Part shown: positions 10,562 through 20,405 of the stretch, one piece after another
Numbering within the stretch: position 1 is the stretch's first letter
How the letters are laid out: each line of letters starts with the position of its first letter
Source of the DNA: Ixodes scapularis
Taxonomy: Eukaryota; Arthropoda; Arachnida; Ixodida; Ixodidae
Reading direction: 5' to 3'
DNA: 64,000 nucleotides
Assembly (NCBI RefSeq): GCF_016920785.2
Contig: NW_024609846.1
Location: 75,153,816-75,217,815, forward strand
Notes under the pieces: generated by a model
The model's database searches: none
Seen by the model: only the letters and a program-made list of their open reading frames with translations
What the model was told of the DNA's origin: nothing
Position numbers and translations under genes: made by a program

Positions 10562-11976
10562 ACGCCCTATTGAAAAAGCCAGCCTAAGCCCAGCTTCAAG
10601 CTGGGTTATTGCCCCAGCATGCTCAGCTTGGCATGCTGGTCATGCTGGTTAATCTGGTCCCAGCTTCAAGCTGGGTTATTGCCCCAGCATGCCAGCTTGG
10701 CATGCTGGTCATGGTGGTTGATCTGGTCCCAGCTTCAAGCTGGGTTATTGCCCCAGCATGCCCAGTTTGGCATGCTGGTCATACTGGTTATACTGGTCAT
10801 GCTGGTGGACTTTCCAACCAGTTTAACCTGTTTAAATTAATACACAGGATAAACAAGCCAAGCTCTTCAGAAAAGCCAACTCGGCATCCAATTTATTAGT
10901 TTCGTACTTGCGGCCGCCTCACATGAACTCAGATGCTACATATCCTCGGCGCTGACACAGTACTAACCGACGCACAGACAGTGGTTCCCGGTGCAAAGCC
11001 AAGAATGTTAATAAAACGAGATTGCTTATCTTTCAACACGAAAAATACTGGACACATGCCAAAAACAGGCAATAGCTAAAGAAAAAACTACACGGATGAG
11101 AGAAGCGAACCTGGGTCCCGCCACTGATGGGGGCGAAGCGGCAACTTGCGTGGTCGGCAGAGGTGAGGAAATCCGTGTGGCTTGGATGGCGTTGGCGATA
11201 CTCCTCAGCACAACTGTCAATCACGAGCACACACACGTTCGAAGACAAGAAGCGACGCCTCAGTCGGGACGTCCGACATCTTCCCGCACTGAACGGACTA
11301 CCGCTCGCTGTCTCCTCAAAACCCGCTTCGCTTGCATCGTCGCTCACCTAGTCTCCAAACAACGCGCACACAGCGGTCCCTTCGAAAATCTGCCCAAGAC
11401 AGCCAAACGCGTCTAAAATTCTACGTTCCTACCACACTCTCTCCCTTTTCTCACGCATAAAGGCAGCTTGCAGCGCGCCTGACGCGCCCTGTCGTCTACC
11501 AAAAACGAGAGGACAAAGAACAGGACGTGGCCTCGTTCCATCCTAAGCCGACCTTGGCGCGCGCGCTCCCAGCAATGCCAGTTCGGCTGTCTCTAGCTGA
11601 CCTTGGTGTGCGCGCTCCCAGCATGACCAGCTTGACCACCACGATTATTAGTTCGACCAGATTCACCAGCTTGTCTCTCAGCATGACCAGCTTGTCTCCC
11701 AGCTTGACCACATTGGCTTTATGGAAAACCAGTTTGACCTAGTTAGGACCAGATGACTGGCTCCCAACTACACCAGGTTGAATCTAAAACCAGATTCTGG
11801 TTAGACCATGATCATTTTTACTTAAACCAGGCTGACCAGTTTAAATTCTACCTTACCCAGCTTAAACCAGCTTGATTGCCAGTTAAGCCAGCTTGACTAC
11901 CACATTGACCAGATTGACCAGCTTAGTTACCAGCTTGGCCAGTCTGATTTTCATGCAGTTTTTTTTAATAGGGCGT
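10562..11976. mobile_element. Fold-back element of CCAGCTTGACC words, ACGCCCTATT ends
   Basis: The ends are inverted copies of ACGCCCTATTGAAAAA, the right one with a longer A/T run. The left flank (10585-10810) is almost three tandem units of about 65 bases, each with AGCTTCAAGCTGGGTTATTG, CCCAGCATGC and TTGGCATGCTGGTCATGCTGG. The right flank (11570-11945) is a looser array of GACCAGCTTGACCAG-like words in the opposite sense, so the two sides can pair. The centre (10830-11560) is unique-looking and encodes nothing recognisable. A second element with the same end sequence but different internal words lies at 24336-27195. Confidence 0.7.
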
Positions 11977-13940
11977 CAACAAGCACTTCAATGTATTTTT
12001 TAATTGCTTCGTAAAGCGAGCAAACGAACAACCTGACGAAGTCATTGGGAAAAGAAATGCGAAAGCAAAAAAAGGTCACACGCTGCTAGCACGTAGCAGA
12101 TTGCAGCGTGCGACTCTTATTTTCCGGGCAGTGTGACCTGGACTATTCTGCTCTTCTGTTTTGCTTTTACTTATTACCAACGCCGCGAAAGCAAATAAAC
12201 AATCCTGTAACGTGCTGCTAAAAAAAAAAGAAAAGCAAAAGAAGTTAAAAAATTTTTTTTCTAATAGTTTTTTTTTTTTTTTTCGTTTTCTTTGTTTTGT
12301 ATTCAATACCGACGGCGACCACCACTTGTTCATTTTCAATGCTCCTACCTACGCCCCGCACAATCGTCGTCGTTGGAGGAGGTCTTTGCTGGGTGATTTT
12401 TATCTTGATATCCTCTGCTAACTTCTTTGTTTCATTCGCCGTTGTTCGGGTCTGTTAAACATTTTTTTGCTATTTTCGTTCTGGGGTGAGGACCTACTTT
12501 TTTCTGCAAAGTTCGAAAAGTATATGCACAGTAATTTTTCTCGTTAATTTTAGTTTCTGTTATGCTGCAAAGGCTGGTGCGCTTGCTCTGGCAATCTTAA
12601 CTTGTTGTTCGCGCACGTTTTAATAATCACCGATATCAATTAGAAATTGTGACAACGCAGTTTGTAACGGATCAAGAGTAACCTCTTACGACGTAGTTCG
12701 TGTAGCTAAACGCCTTTGTTCCGCTTCCCAGATGCGCTTCAAACGTGTGTGATTCCCTGAGTGGCGTTTGAGACCGCTAGATAAACTCCCCTATCTTTGT
12801 TTCTGCACGCGTTGTTATTTGATTGTCGTTGCAGTTGCGATCAGTGGATTCCGCTTTGCAAGCGGACTGACCGTAATGAATTGTTTCAGCTGTTTAGGTG
12901 ACGAAAGATTTCTCGCAAAGCTCGAGGACGTTGCGGAGCCTACACTTTTCCATTGCGTCGTCTGCTTCCGTAGACTCCGAGTCCGCTAGAGGCGCCACTG
13001 TTTCGTTCGCCGCCGCTCCCCTGGGTTTTCGGAGGAGTTTCCAGTATTGGCGAAGCTATATCGTATTTGATTACACTGTACTGGAGCGAACGTCAGTCAC
13101 CATCGGAGTATATCAATGTCGTGTGAGTGTCATTTGACCATATGGAGAAAAAGGGAGAGGGGGCGGCATGTCAGCTCTATGAGCGCATCCACCGATGCAT
13201 TCGCTGGAATGGCCGGGACAAGCTCAATAGCACCCGCTGCGGGTAACCGCAAGGCGAAAAAGAATGGAGTACAGAGCGAATTTTTCTCGTGCACGTCGTA
13301 GCATGTCGGCGGCTCAGGATCCCAGAACAAAATATATATGTTTTTCTAAACGCCGAGCAAGAGTTCTCAAATGCGTCTTTGACACATCGGAAAGCAAAGA
13401 GGTGCGCCAATCAGAGGGCAACATCGATAACGCGCAAGGAACGCCTGATGACGAGGCAGCAAAGCGCGCGCTGGTATTGCTTGATGTCGAGGGGGGGGGG
13501 GGGGGGGGGGGACCGAAAACACGTGCGTGCTTTTGGCGGGTAAATAAACGCACGAGGTGCAATAAGGTAGAAATTTGAACTAGTTGGTAGTTGTTGTACA
13601 TGAGTAATAAGAAAAAACAGCGCAATGACGAGAAAAACAGCGAACGCACCTGTGAAGAAACTGTGTTTTTGTGAAAAAACAGTAAGGGCCCAGGCGAGCT
13701 GGTGTAAGTTTTTGTCTTCGGTTCTTCTTCTAGTAAATTTACGCAGTTGTAAGTCGGCCCCTGTCCTGTGGTGTATGTTTCTTCTCCTTGCTCTTCTCTT
13801 ATAGACCTGTTTTTTCCCCTAAACACGCACGACGTGCACAAGAATCTGACCAACTTGCACTTCGTAAAGACCTTAGAGGGGTCATGAAACGATATCGGGT
13901 TGGAATGTTCATGACTTTGCAGAGGCGTACTGGTCCTATT
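11977..13940. other. Intronic stretch with homopolymers
   Basis: The stretch holds A and T runs at 12220-12290 and a run of 21 G at 13491-13511. The long minus-strand open frame crossing 13314-14075 passes through the G run and a dispersed repeat, and has no family motif. Confidence 0.45.
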
Positions 13941-13944
13941 CTGG

Positions 13945-14395
13945 CCCAAGTAACTCGCGCGGACCGTCACTAATTCAGAAGCTTCTTGGTGGCCGGCGCA
14001 ATTGCGAAGATAAGAAGGGACTATATTTTTCAGTGTTGCCTTCGCAAAGCTTGAACGCATAATTGTGGGATCCAAACCACCCGCCTGACGACAGTCAAGC
14101 GCGGCTTGTGGATTGGACCTAGAACTACATCAGCACTCGACTTCGGCACGTAACAATAATGCCTCGGCGGACACTCGAGTAGTGGCTCGTGTCGAACCCC
14201 TACGGTGAAGAAAATAACTGAACTCTAAGAATGCCTGTAGCTCAGCACGCATTTCGTACTTCGCCAACCGCAGCGCGTGGCTATGATTAACGTTGGCGGC
14301 AGAGGATAGGCACCAGGCCACGCGGCCTCCTATTCTGGCTCCGAGTTGAGGGGATGAACGATGCTCGTATTTCTCGAATTTATTTGTCGACTTAT
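13945..14395 (-). repeat. Dispersed repeat, inverted partner of 32236-32690
   Basis: The reverse complement matches 32236-32690 along most of its length. Shared blocks include TCAAGCTTTGCGAAGGCAA, GCCGCCAACGTTAATC-like and GGCCACGCGGCC-like sequence. The two copies are about 18 kb apart in opposite orientation. No coding capacity was recognised. Confidence 0.7.
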
Positions 14396-14511
14396 AAAGG
14401 AAAAAAAAACGGAGGCCCGTTTATTCAGTTATTAACGATATTAGTGTGATTCTAAGTAGTATTTAGCGAAAGTAGAAATACGGTTTCATGGCTCCTTTAA
14501 GCAAAAAAAGT

Positions 14512-15154
14512 GGAAGCCGTTTACAAATCCCTGTAACGCCGAATTGGAGCGCAGCTCTTGAGGAGGAGGAGTGAAGGGTACTGAGGGGAGGGTAGACCCC
14601 TCCTCCTCCCCTCATTCTTTAATATGCTCCGGGGGGGCGGTCACGTGACCTCGGGGGGGGGGGGGGGGGTGTCACGTGACTTCGGGGAGGGGGGGTCACG
14701 TGACCTCAGAGGGGTCACGTGACCTCAGAGGGGTCACGTGACCTGGGGGTCACGTGGGGGTCACCTTGGGGTCACGTGACCTTGAGATGACCTTGGGAGG
14801 GGTCACGTGACCTTGGGGGTCACGTGACCTTGGGGAGGAGACCACGTGACCTCGGGGGTCACGTGACCTCAGAGGGGTCACGTGACTTGGGGGTCACGTG
14901 ACCTTCAAAGGGTCACGTGGGGTCACGTGACCTTGAGATGACCTTGGGAGGGGTCACGTGACCTCGAGGGGTCACGTGACCTTGGGAGACGTGGGATCAC
15001 GTGACCTTGAGATGACCTTGGGAGGGGTCACGTGACCTGGAGGGGTCACGTGACCTTGGGATGACCTTGGTTACGCCGACGGCGACGCCGACGGCGACGG
15101 CGACGGCGACGCCGCTCAAGCCGGGAAAGGGCCCCTAAGAGCTGCGCTCTAAAA
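14512..15154 (+). mobile_element. CACGTG-array element, copy 1
   Basis: Copy of a five-member family. The left end is AAGCCGTTTACAAATCCCTG, then GAATTGGAGCGCAGCTCTTG. The right end is GGGCCCCTAAGAGCTGCGC, then TCTAAAA. The inner parts of the ends (GAGCGCAGCTCTT) are inverted repeats. Between 14640 and 15065 there are about twenty copies of GGTCACGTGACC-like palindromes spaced 12-30 bases apart. A GCCGACGGCGAC simple repeat follows. It lies 0.6 kb downstream of SLC13-like exon C, inside the intron. Confidence 0.8.
14640..15065. promoter_or_regulatory. Array of about 20 GTCACGTGAC E-box palindromes
   Basis: Each unit contains CACGTG, usually as GTCACGTGAC. That is the known high-affinity site of bHLH-leucine-zipper factors (USF, MITF/TFEB, Max). 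The array arose as a transposon's internal repeat. Whether it binds such factors in this organism is inference. Confidence 0.35.
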
Positions 15155-15745
15155 CGAAATAGCAAGGGAAAACGACAGGAACTATTGAAGTTCTAGCGCC
15201 CTTTGATGAGATAACAAACCAGTGTTTTCAACCTATCTTTGCACATGGCCGCTGTAACACAAAAACGATCGGAATCGAATGCGCCAAGACTGAACCAAAG
15301 AGCGAAAACATCAAGTAAATTAGACAATAAATATTTAGGCAGCGAGGCGTCAGTTGTCATTGTGAACTACGATAGCACTGTTCGCGCTATTTAGGAACAA
15401 ATTGTCAAATATATCTGGGCTGATAGTTTAGGGTTTCTAATTTGCACCGCGTAGTGATCAATACTCGCCTTCACGCTGGAACATTTCTCTTCCAAATATA
15501 AACGTGTAATGGCGGTGATCAAGCCTACGAATGATATCAGGATTAGCCTGATATAATGCTTTAGGTACTTTTAAACGTTTTAATATTATACTTCAGTTAC
15601 ATGTGAAATCCGTTACTGGTCCCCGAAGATTTGCTGTGAATCAGCAATAAACATGCATCATCAGCACATGAAGTAGAGCATGATCATTTGAGCCTTCAAT
15701 TATACGGCATACCTCGCACGCGGAAATATAAGAACAGGCACTCAC
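15155..15745. other. Intronic DNA below exon C
   Basis: No repeat or coding signal was recognised between the CACGTG element and the donor side of exon C. Confidence 0.4.
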
Positions 15746-16208
15746 TTTTCTCTGGGAGTTGGCTATCATCAACCGGCTTGGCAAGTACAGAGTTGAAAGA
15801 CGTTTCAGGTGCCTCGACCGCTTGCGTTTGGTTTCCGCTGGTGAGCACGTTCAACTCTTCGGTGGGAAGCACTCCTGCAACTACTCTCTCCCAGGCGGAT
15901 TCCCTCTCAATCACTGACGTCAGAGACACCGACTCGACACGCTTTGGAGTGTCACAAGTCCTGTCCAATCCCAAGTCGAACATAATGGCAAAGGCACGAT
16001 CCATGAAGAATAGCAACGGCACGGATATGAGCGCGTTGGAGAAAAGCATAGCTCCCGCGAAAGCCAACGAGCAAGTGACGACGAAAAACTTGAGTCGGTG
16101 GGCTGTGTAGTGGGGGCATCCAGTGTACGCGAGCCAGGGCGCCAGGTTCGTGAACGTCTCCAAAGTAACCACCAGCGACAGTTGCAGCGCAAGCACCAGA
16201 ACATCAAT
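15746..16208 (-). CDS. SLC13-like transporter, exon C: helices and SNT region
   Basis: Internal exon, 463 bases. Acceptor: cgttcacttccag, exon starting at 16208 in phase 0. Donor: gtgagt at 15745, leaving one base. It encodes 154 residues. The first 84 hold two hydrophobic segments, VLVLALQLSLVVTL and FVVTCSLAFAGAMLFS, separated by a short polar turn (YTAHRLKFF). This matches the SLC13 layout that follows the first helices. In the family the second segment ends in a Ser-Asn-Thr motif that binds substrate and sodium. Here it reads FSNALIS, so the Thr is absent. The last 70 residues are polar, contain an NQT glycosylation-type sequon and begin the long loop continued in exon D. The family assignment is by remembered topology and motif order, not by a search. 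Confidence 0.82.
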
Positions 16209-17175
16209 CTGGAAGTGAACGTGGGGGACAACTGCATATATACCGCTTGCCTCGCGTGGACGTCGACGTTAAAATAAGAGCTTCAATTAGCTACTGGGAA
16301 AGAAAAACGACGTCTCTCACCCTCAGTCTCGAGAGACAACCCAGTGTTAGCGCGAATTATTTGTAAGGCTGTTTAAAACACCAACGTCAATAGTGCTTTT
16401 TTTTTTTTAATTGTGTTGGATGCTTCAGAAGCGCGTGACATTACACTGAACAAAAGTTTATTGCAAACAAATCTTTTTCAACGTTCAAAAATGCCGTTGA
16501 AAAAAACGAAACTTCTTTGCAACTTGTACAAGCATGTGACCAGAAGAATCATCGCCACTGTAGTCACTGACAAAGTGAGAACGGCAGGGAGGAGCTTGAG
16601 TTGCCCCGCCTCCAGCACGAGCTTCTTAGCTTTAACAACGCTCCGGCGTCTCGTGCTCTTCGAGCACGCGCGCGCAGCTATAGCATGGTGCGCGTGCTCG
16701 AAACCGGGCGTTCCGAAGACACGCCCTGCCGCTTTCATTCTGTCAGTGACTATAGCAGATGTACAAACTTTTTCGGGCATTTTAAAGGGACACTCACATC
16801 CCCCAAACTGTTTTTTTTTTTTCGTTTTTTGCCAGGCGATTTTTATGTGGCGTCGGAAGACTACAAAATTAATATTTTTCTACAGAGTGACGTATATTTT
16901 AAATAAAACCAAAACAGGCAACTGCTCAAAACCGAAAGCGAAACCTGCGCACGGAGGTCGGAAAAGTATAGAGAGAGTGGGTGGCGAAAGTCACGTGGCT
17001 GCACCCCGACCGTGTGTTTTTCTTTCCCGTTGTTTTTTCTCTTTTTTTTTTTTTTTTTGTTACGCGCAGCAGGCGACTTCTTCCGGGAGCCGTTTTCTGT
17101 GCGCTTCCTTGGCAGTTATGTTTATTCCAATCGCTGTTCTTCAGTTCCAGATGCGTTGTTTTGTACATTTAAGAG
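16209..17175. other. Intronic stretch above exon C
   Basis: The sequence holds the branch/acceptor region of exon C, several T runs (16397, 16805, 17040) and no recognised gene. Confidence 0.4.
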
Positions 17176-17181
17176 TTGGAA

Positions 17182-17478
17182 ATGAGTAGTGAGTGCCCGT
17201 GGCGAACTCCTGTGATCGGCTCCGAAAAGAATACAACCAAGGTGTTGCGTGAGAGCTGCGTCAAATGTCCTGCATCCAAAAGTGGAATTGTGCGGACGTG
17301 TCTGCTGAAGTTTCCGAAAGATCAATGGGATCGGGACCAATGTCTGGCGGCAATTCGTGTAGAACTTTTACGGGCACCTAGAAAGCGGACGCTACCCGAT
17401 TCATATGCTTTTTGCATTTTGTGCAAAGTGACTACATTGAGTCTGCAGGTGTCAAAAAGGGAATCCCATACCATTTAG
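17182..17478 (+). CDS. Small hypothetical ORF, unrecognised
   Basis: Open frame of 98 codons starting at an ATG at 17182 (GGAAATGAG context). It contains Cys pairs (ESCVKCPASKSG and AFCILCKV) and is not low-complexity. I do not recognise the family. It may be a fragment of a transposon protein or chance. No splice or promoter signal was found to support it. Confidence 0.2.
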   Translation: MSSECPWRTPVIGSEKNTTKVLRESCVKCPASKSGIVRTCLLKFPKDQWDRDQCLAAIRVELLRAPRKRTLPDSYAFCILCKVTTLSLQVSKRESHTI

Positions 17479-17591
17479 TTCAGCGACGTGGTCCACAACA
17501 TCCGATTCTTCCAGTGATAATTGTAAAAAAAATAAACGTACACACAACATAATGGTTGACAAAAACACGAGAAAAAAAAACAAAAACGTTA

Positions 17592-17661
17592 CGCCCGCAC
17601 TAGGGATTGAATCTGGGACCGCGGCGTGCGAAGCGGACATCTTTCCACTGAGCTACGGGGG
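17592..17661 (-). repeat. tRNA-Ala-like SINE head
   Basis: On the minus strand the sequence runs GTAGCTCAGTGGAAAG, then a TTCGCAC anticodon-loop-like block, then GATTCAATCCC, and ends GTGCGGGCG. It has box A and box B of a tRNA-Ala type, and the acceptor arms pair at about six of seven positions. The D-loop lacks the normal GG, and the TpsiC loop starts GATTCAA rather than GGTTCGA. A tRNA-derived SINE or tRNA pseudogene is more likely than a working tRNA. Confidence 0.5.
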
Positions 17662-18287
17662 AACTCTTCGTAGTAATGCAACCGGTCGACAGTGGGTCGG
17701 AAAGTTTGCTGCCAATTTTCCTCTAGCATATGCACTCCCGACTCGAAGTCGGGCAGCACCACGCATTGGCCACATTCGCAAGTACTCAAGAAATCGTACG
17801 CGTGCATATTCAACTCGAAGTACGCACTTCGTGCTTAACGTTTGCGCGAGCGATGTCTTCAGCCACGAGAAGGGGCGACAACTCGGCAACGTCTTCGTGC
17901 AAATCGGCTTGGTGGTCGGGCGTGTCGTACGGGATGAGTACTAATTCTTTTGACCTGTCCAGAACTTCTCTTTCCACGGAAGACAGAATTCGCCGGTGCC
18001 GCGAACGACAGTTCTGAAGTATAGGGTCCCACGCCCGTCGTCCGCTTTCATCGCCGTCCAGCCCGCGAGCCCCACGATACGCGAAACGACGCCATGTTGA
18101 GAATTGCGCAGCGAACGCTCAAAATGTTTCCGGTTCTCTTTGCAACTTTTTTTTTTTTTCAACTAACGCATTTGCAGCTTTTTGAAAGCCACGAATAATA
18201 AGTTTCATATTTTTTTTATTTAATATCGAGTGTGTGCTTTGAATGACCCACGACTTTTATTAAATTTGGTGGTTGTGTCTAAACCTC

Positions 18288-18981
18288 ATGGCGAATTCCA
18301 CTGGGCGTTTTGGAGCGCGCCGGGATCAGTTGATTAGATCCGGACTGGAGCAATCCGAACAGGGTCGCGCCGCCTACGGATCCCCAGTGGAACATGACCA
18401 CTGCTCTGAGATCAGTGGATGCCTTCCCGCCATTCAACTGCCCGGAAATCCCCTTTCCGCTGTCGCCGCGGTCGTTTCGAAGACGTTTTCGCAATCGCGG
18501 CGCCAACACGTGTTCGACGCACGAGCGGCAGGAATGGCTCAGGCGCTTCTAGCAAAGATTGCCGGAATGACCGTAGCGCGGCAAATACCCTGTCTTCTCC
18601 TACCTGGAAAACGAACCGGATGTCGAGCCAAGGGGTAAGCAAGCGGCCATTACGAATTCTTCTGATGTCGAGACAATCTAGGAGCCCAGCCCGCGACGTG
18701 CTTCTCCTTCTTCTTAGACGAGATGGGCGAGATCAGGCGAGATGCCCCAAGAGAAAGGAAGTCACGTGTGTGCGCCGAGGGCTGGCCCGGCTGGCTTCCG
18801 GTTGAATCCGCCGAAATCGTGGGAGCGACTTTTCTCGGATCCAGATTGAGATCTGGATAGGGAGCTAATCCAAAACGACCAGTGAAACACGTCGGTCTCG
18901 ATCCCGATCGCCCAGTGAAATAGGCTCGCTCCAGAAAAGTCGATCCCGGCGCGCTCCATAACGACCCGTGGAATTCGCCAT
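18288..18981. mobile_element. TIR element with TTCCACTGGGCG words
   Basis: The ends are inverted copies of ATGGCGAATTCCAC, then GGG.CGTT.TGGAGCGCG and GCCGGGATC. The interior repeats forms of CCACTGGGCGATCGGGATC and of its complement. No target duplication was identified and no transposase frame is present, so the superfamily is unknown. Confidence 0.6.
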
Positions 18982-20405
18982 CACAAAACGGCCCGTGACC
19001 ACGAAAAAGAGAGTGAGCGCGATTCAAACCGGCCAGTCCTCGATCGACGATTTTCGGGCGGAAAGAAACCGAATTTCGACCCGCAAATTCTGTCCTGGCT
19101 ACTTGGGCTCTCATATGTCACGTAGAACTAAAAAACTCGGCGAGCATAAATACCCTGTCAATGTTTCTTTAATGTACAACTAAAGTATGTAAAACGGCAT
19201 TTCCCGTTGTGAAATGCCCGGCATTACGCGCTACTAATGCCTTTGCGTTGTTCTTAGGTTGTGTATTAAGACTAGTTCGTACAGCCTCGTGTTTTACTTT
19301 ACGTTACAATAGCTTACGTCTGCTTACGCTACAATTCACCGGGACATCTGTGCTTCATCTTAATCGTGAGTGCCAGTTCAAGGAGATGACATTGCACGCG
19401 ACATTTGACACGCAAATGTTTCGCTAACTTATACGTAAAAAAAAAAAAAAAGAAAAGCTGAGCAGGACGGTGATGCATAAACCAGCCTTGAAAGGGCACG
19501 GAAACGAAAAGTTTGCACTTATTTCTTTGTTTGGATGTGGCCTATGTTTTTCAAGTAGCCCAGAAACACTAGCCTAGACTAGTGTTTCTGGGCTGCCGGC
19601 AGAGAACTTAAGAACGCTAATTTTAAAACGATCACAGATTTTAAAATTGCGTCTTGTGTTGGTCTGTGAAGTTACGTCGGAAATCTGCCACGTCATGGGT
19701 TCCTAAAAAGCAGCGCCAAATCGCGGCGGGATGACCCGCTCTTGGAGTTACTCAGTCTTGAATCTGACTCGGCGGAGAACGCTAACACGTTTACTATATT
19801 ATATATATTAAAGCATCCACAGTGCTTCCGCAACGAGCATTCCACACCATGAAGATCGGCGTTCTTTTGAGACGTTATGTAAGAGCTTGATCTAAAGATT
19901 TGGGGACCTCTGCCAGGCAAGCCATACCACTCACCCCAAATACGCTCTGAACAGCGTGCTGAAATATGGCACTCAGTGAATACTTTATATGCGTCTAGAT
20001 TGCAGTTGTCGCCATCGTGTAATGACAATTATTTCTCCAGTGTGTCACAAAAAACAAAATTACACGTTAAAATGGCTCGCCGAAAAAAAAAATCGTGACG
20101 GATTTCGTAGCAACTGTTTCTCGAAAATGTCTTTAACTGCTCACATTGTTGGGATAAACTTTCAAGTCGGAACTCGAAGAACAAAAAAAAAAAAAAAGGA
20201 AAATAGAAACGGATTTTTTAAACAGCGGTGCGGCAGCTGTCGAGGAGACACGGAAACAACGGTTATGTTTCTTTGCCTCATTCAGAGATAGCGCTGTAGA
20301 TTCACAGGACGTAATGCAACTACGCGCTGACCGAAATAGCGCGCATTATCAGAGTTTCTGGTTCGCCGGGATATTTGCCAAGATAAAGTTGTTTTGTTTT
20401 AAGTA
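18982..20405. other. Intronic stretch with one perfect hairpin
   Basis: No gene is supported. The stretch contains A runs (19437, 20190), an ATATAT block near 19800 and the hairpin at 19557-19594. Confidence 0.4.
19557..19594. repeat. Perfect 16-bp hairpin
   Basis: AGCCCAGAAACACTAG and its exact reverse complement are separated by six bases (CCTAGA). Confidence 0.85.

Noticed and set aside
13314..14075. 253-codon minus-strand open frame
   Set aside because: It runs through a 21-base G tract (poly-Pro) and a dispersed repeat, with no domain, so it is not a gene.
14130..14321. Short coding exon of the SLC13-like gene
   Set aside because: It belongs to a repeat with an inverted copy at 32236-32690, and has no membrane segment or matching splice sites.
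17592..17661. Functional tRNA-Ala gene
   Set aside because: The D-loop and TpsiC loop deviate from canonical sequence, and similar tRNA-like SINE heads are frequent in the window.
18273..19114. Open frames of 120-154 codons on both strands
   Set aside because: They arise from the repeated CCACTGGGCG words of a TIR element. No domain is recognisable.
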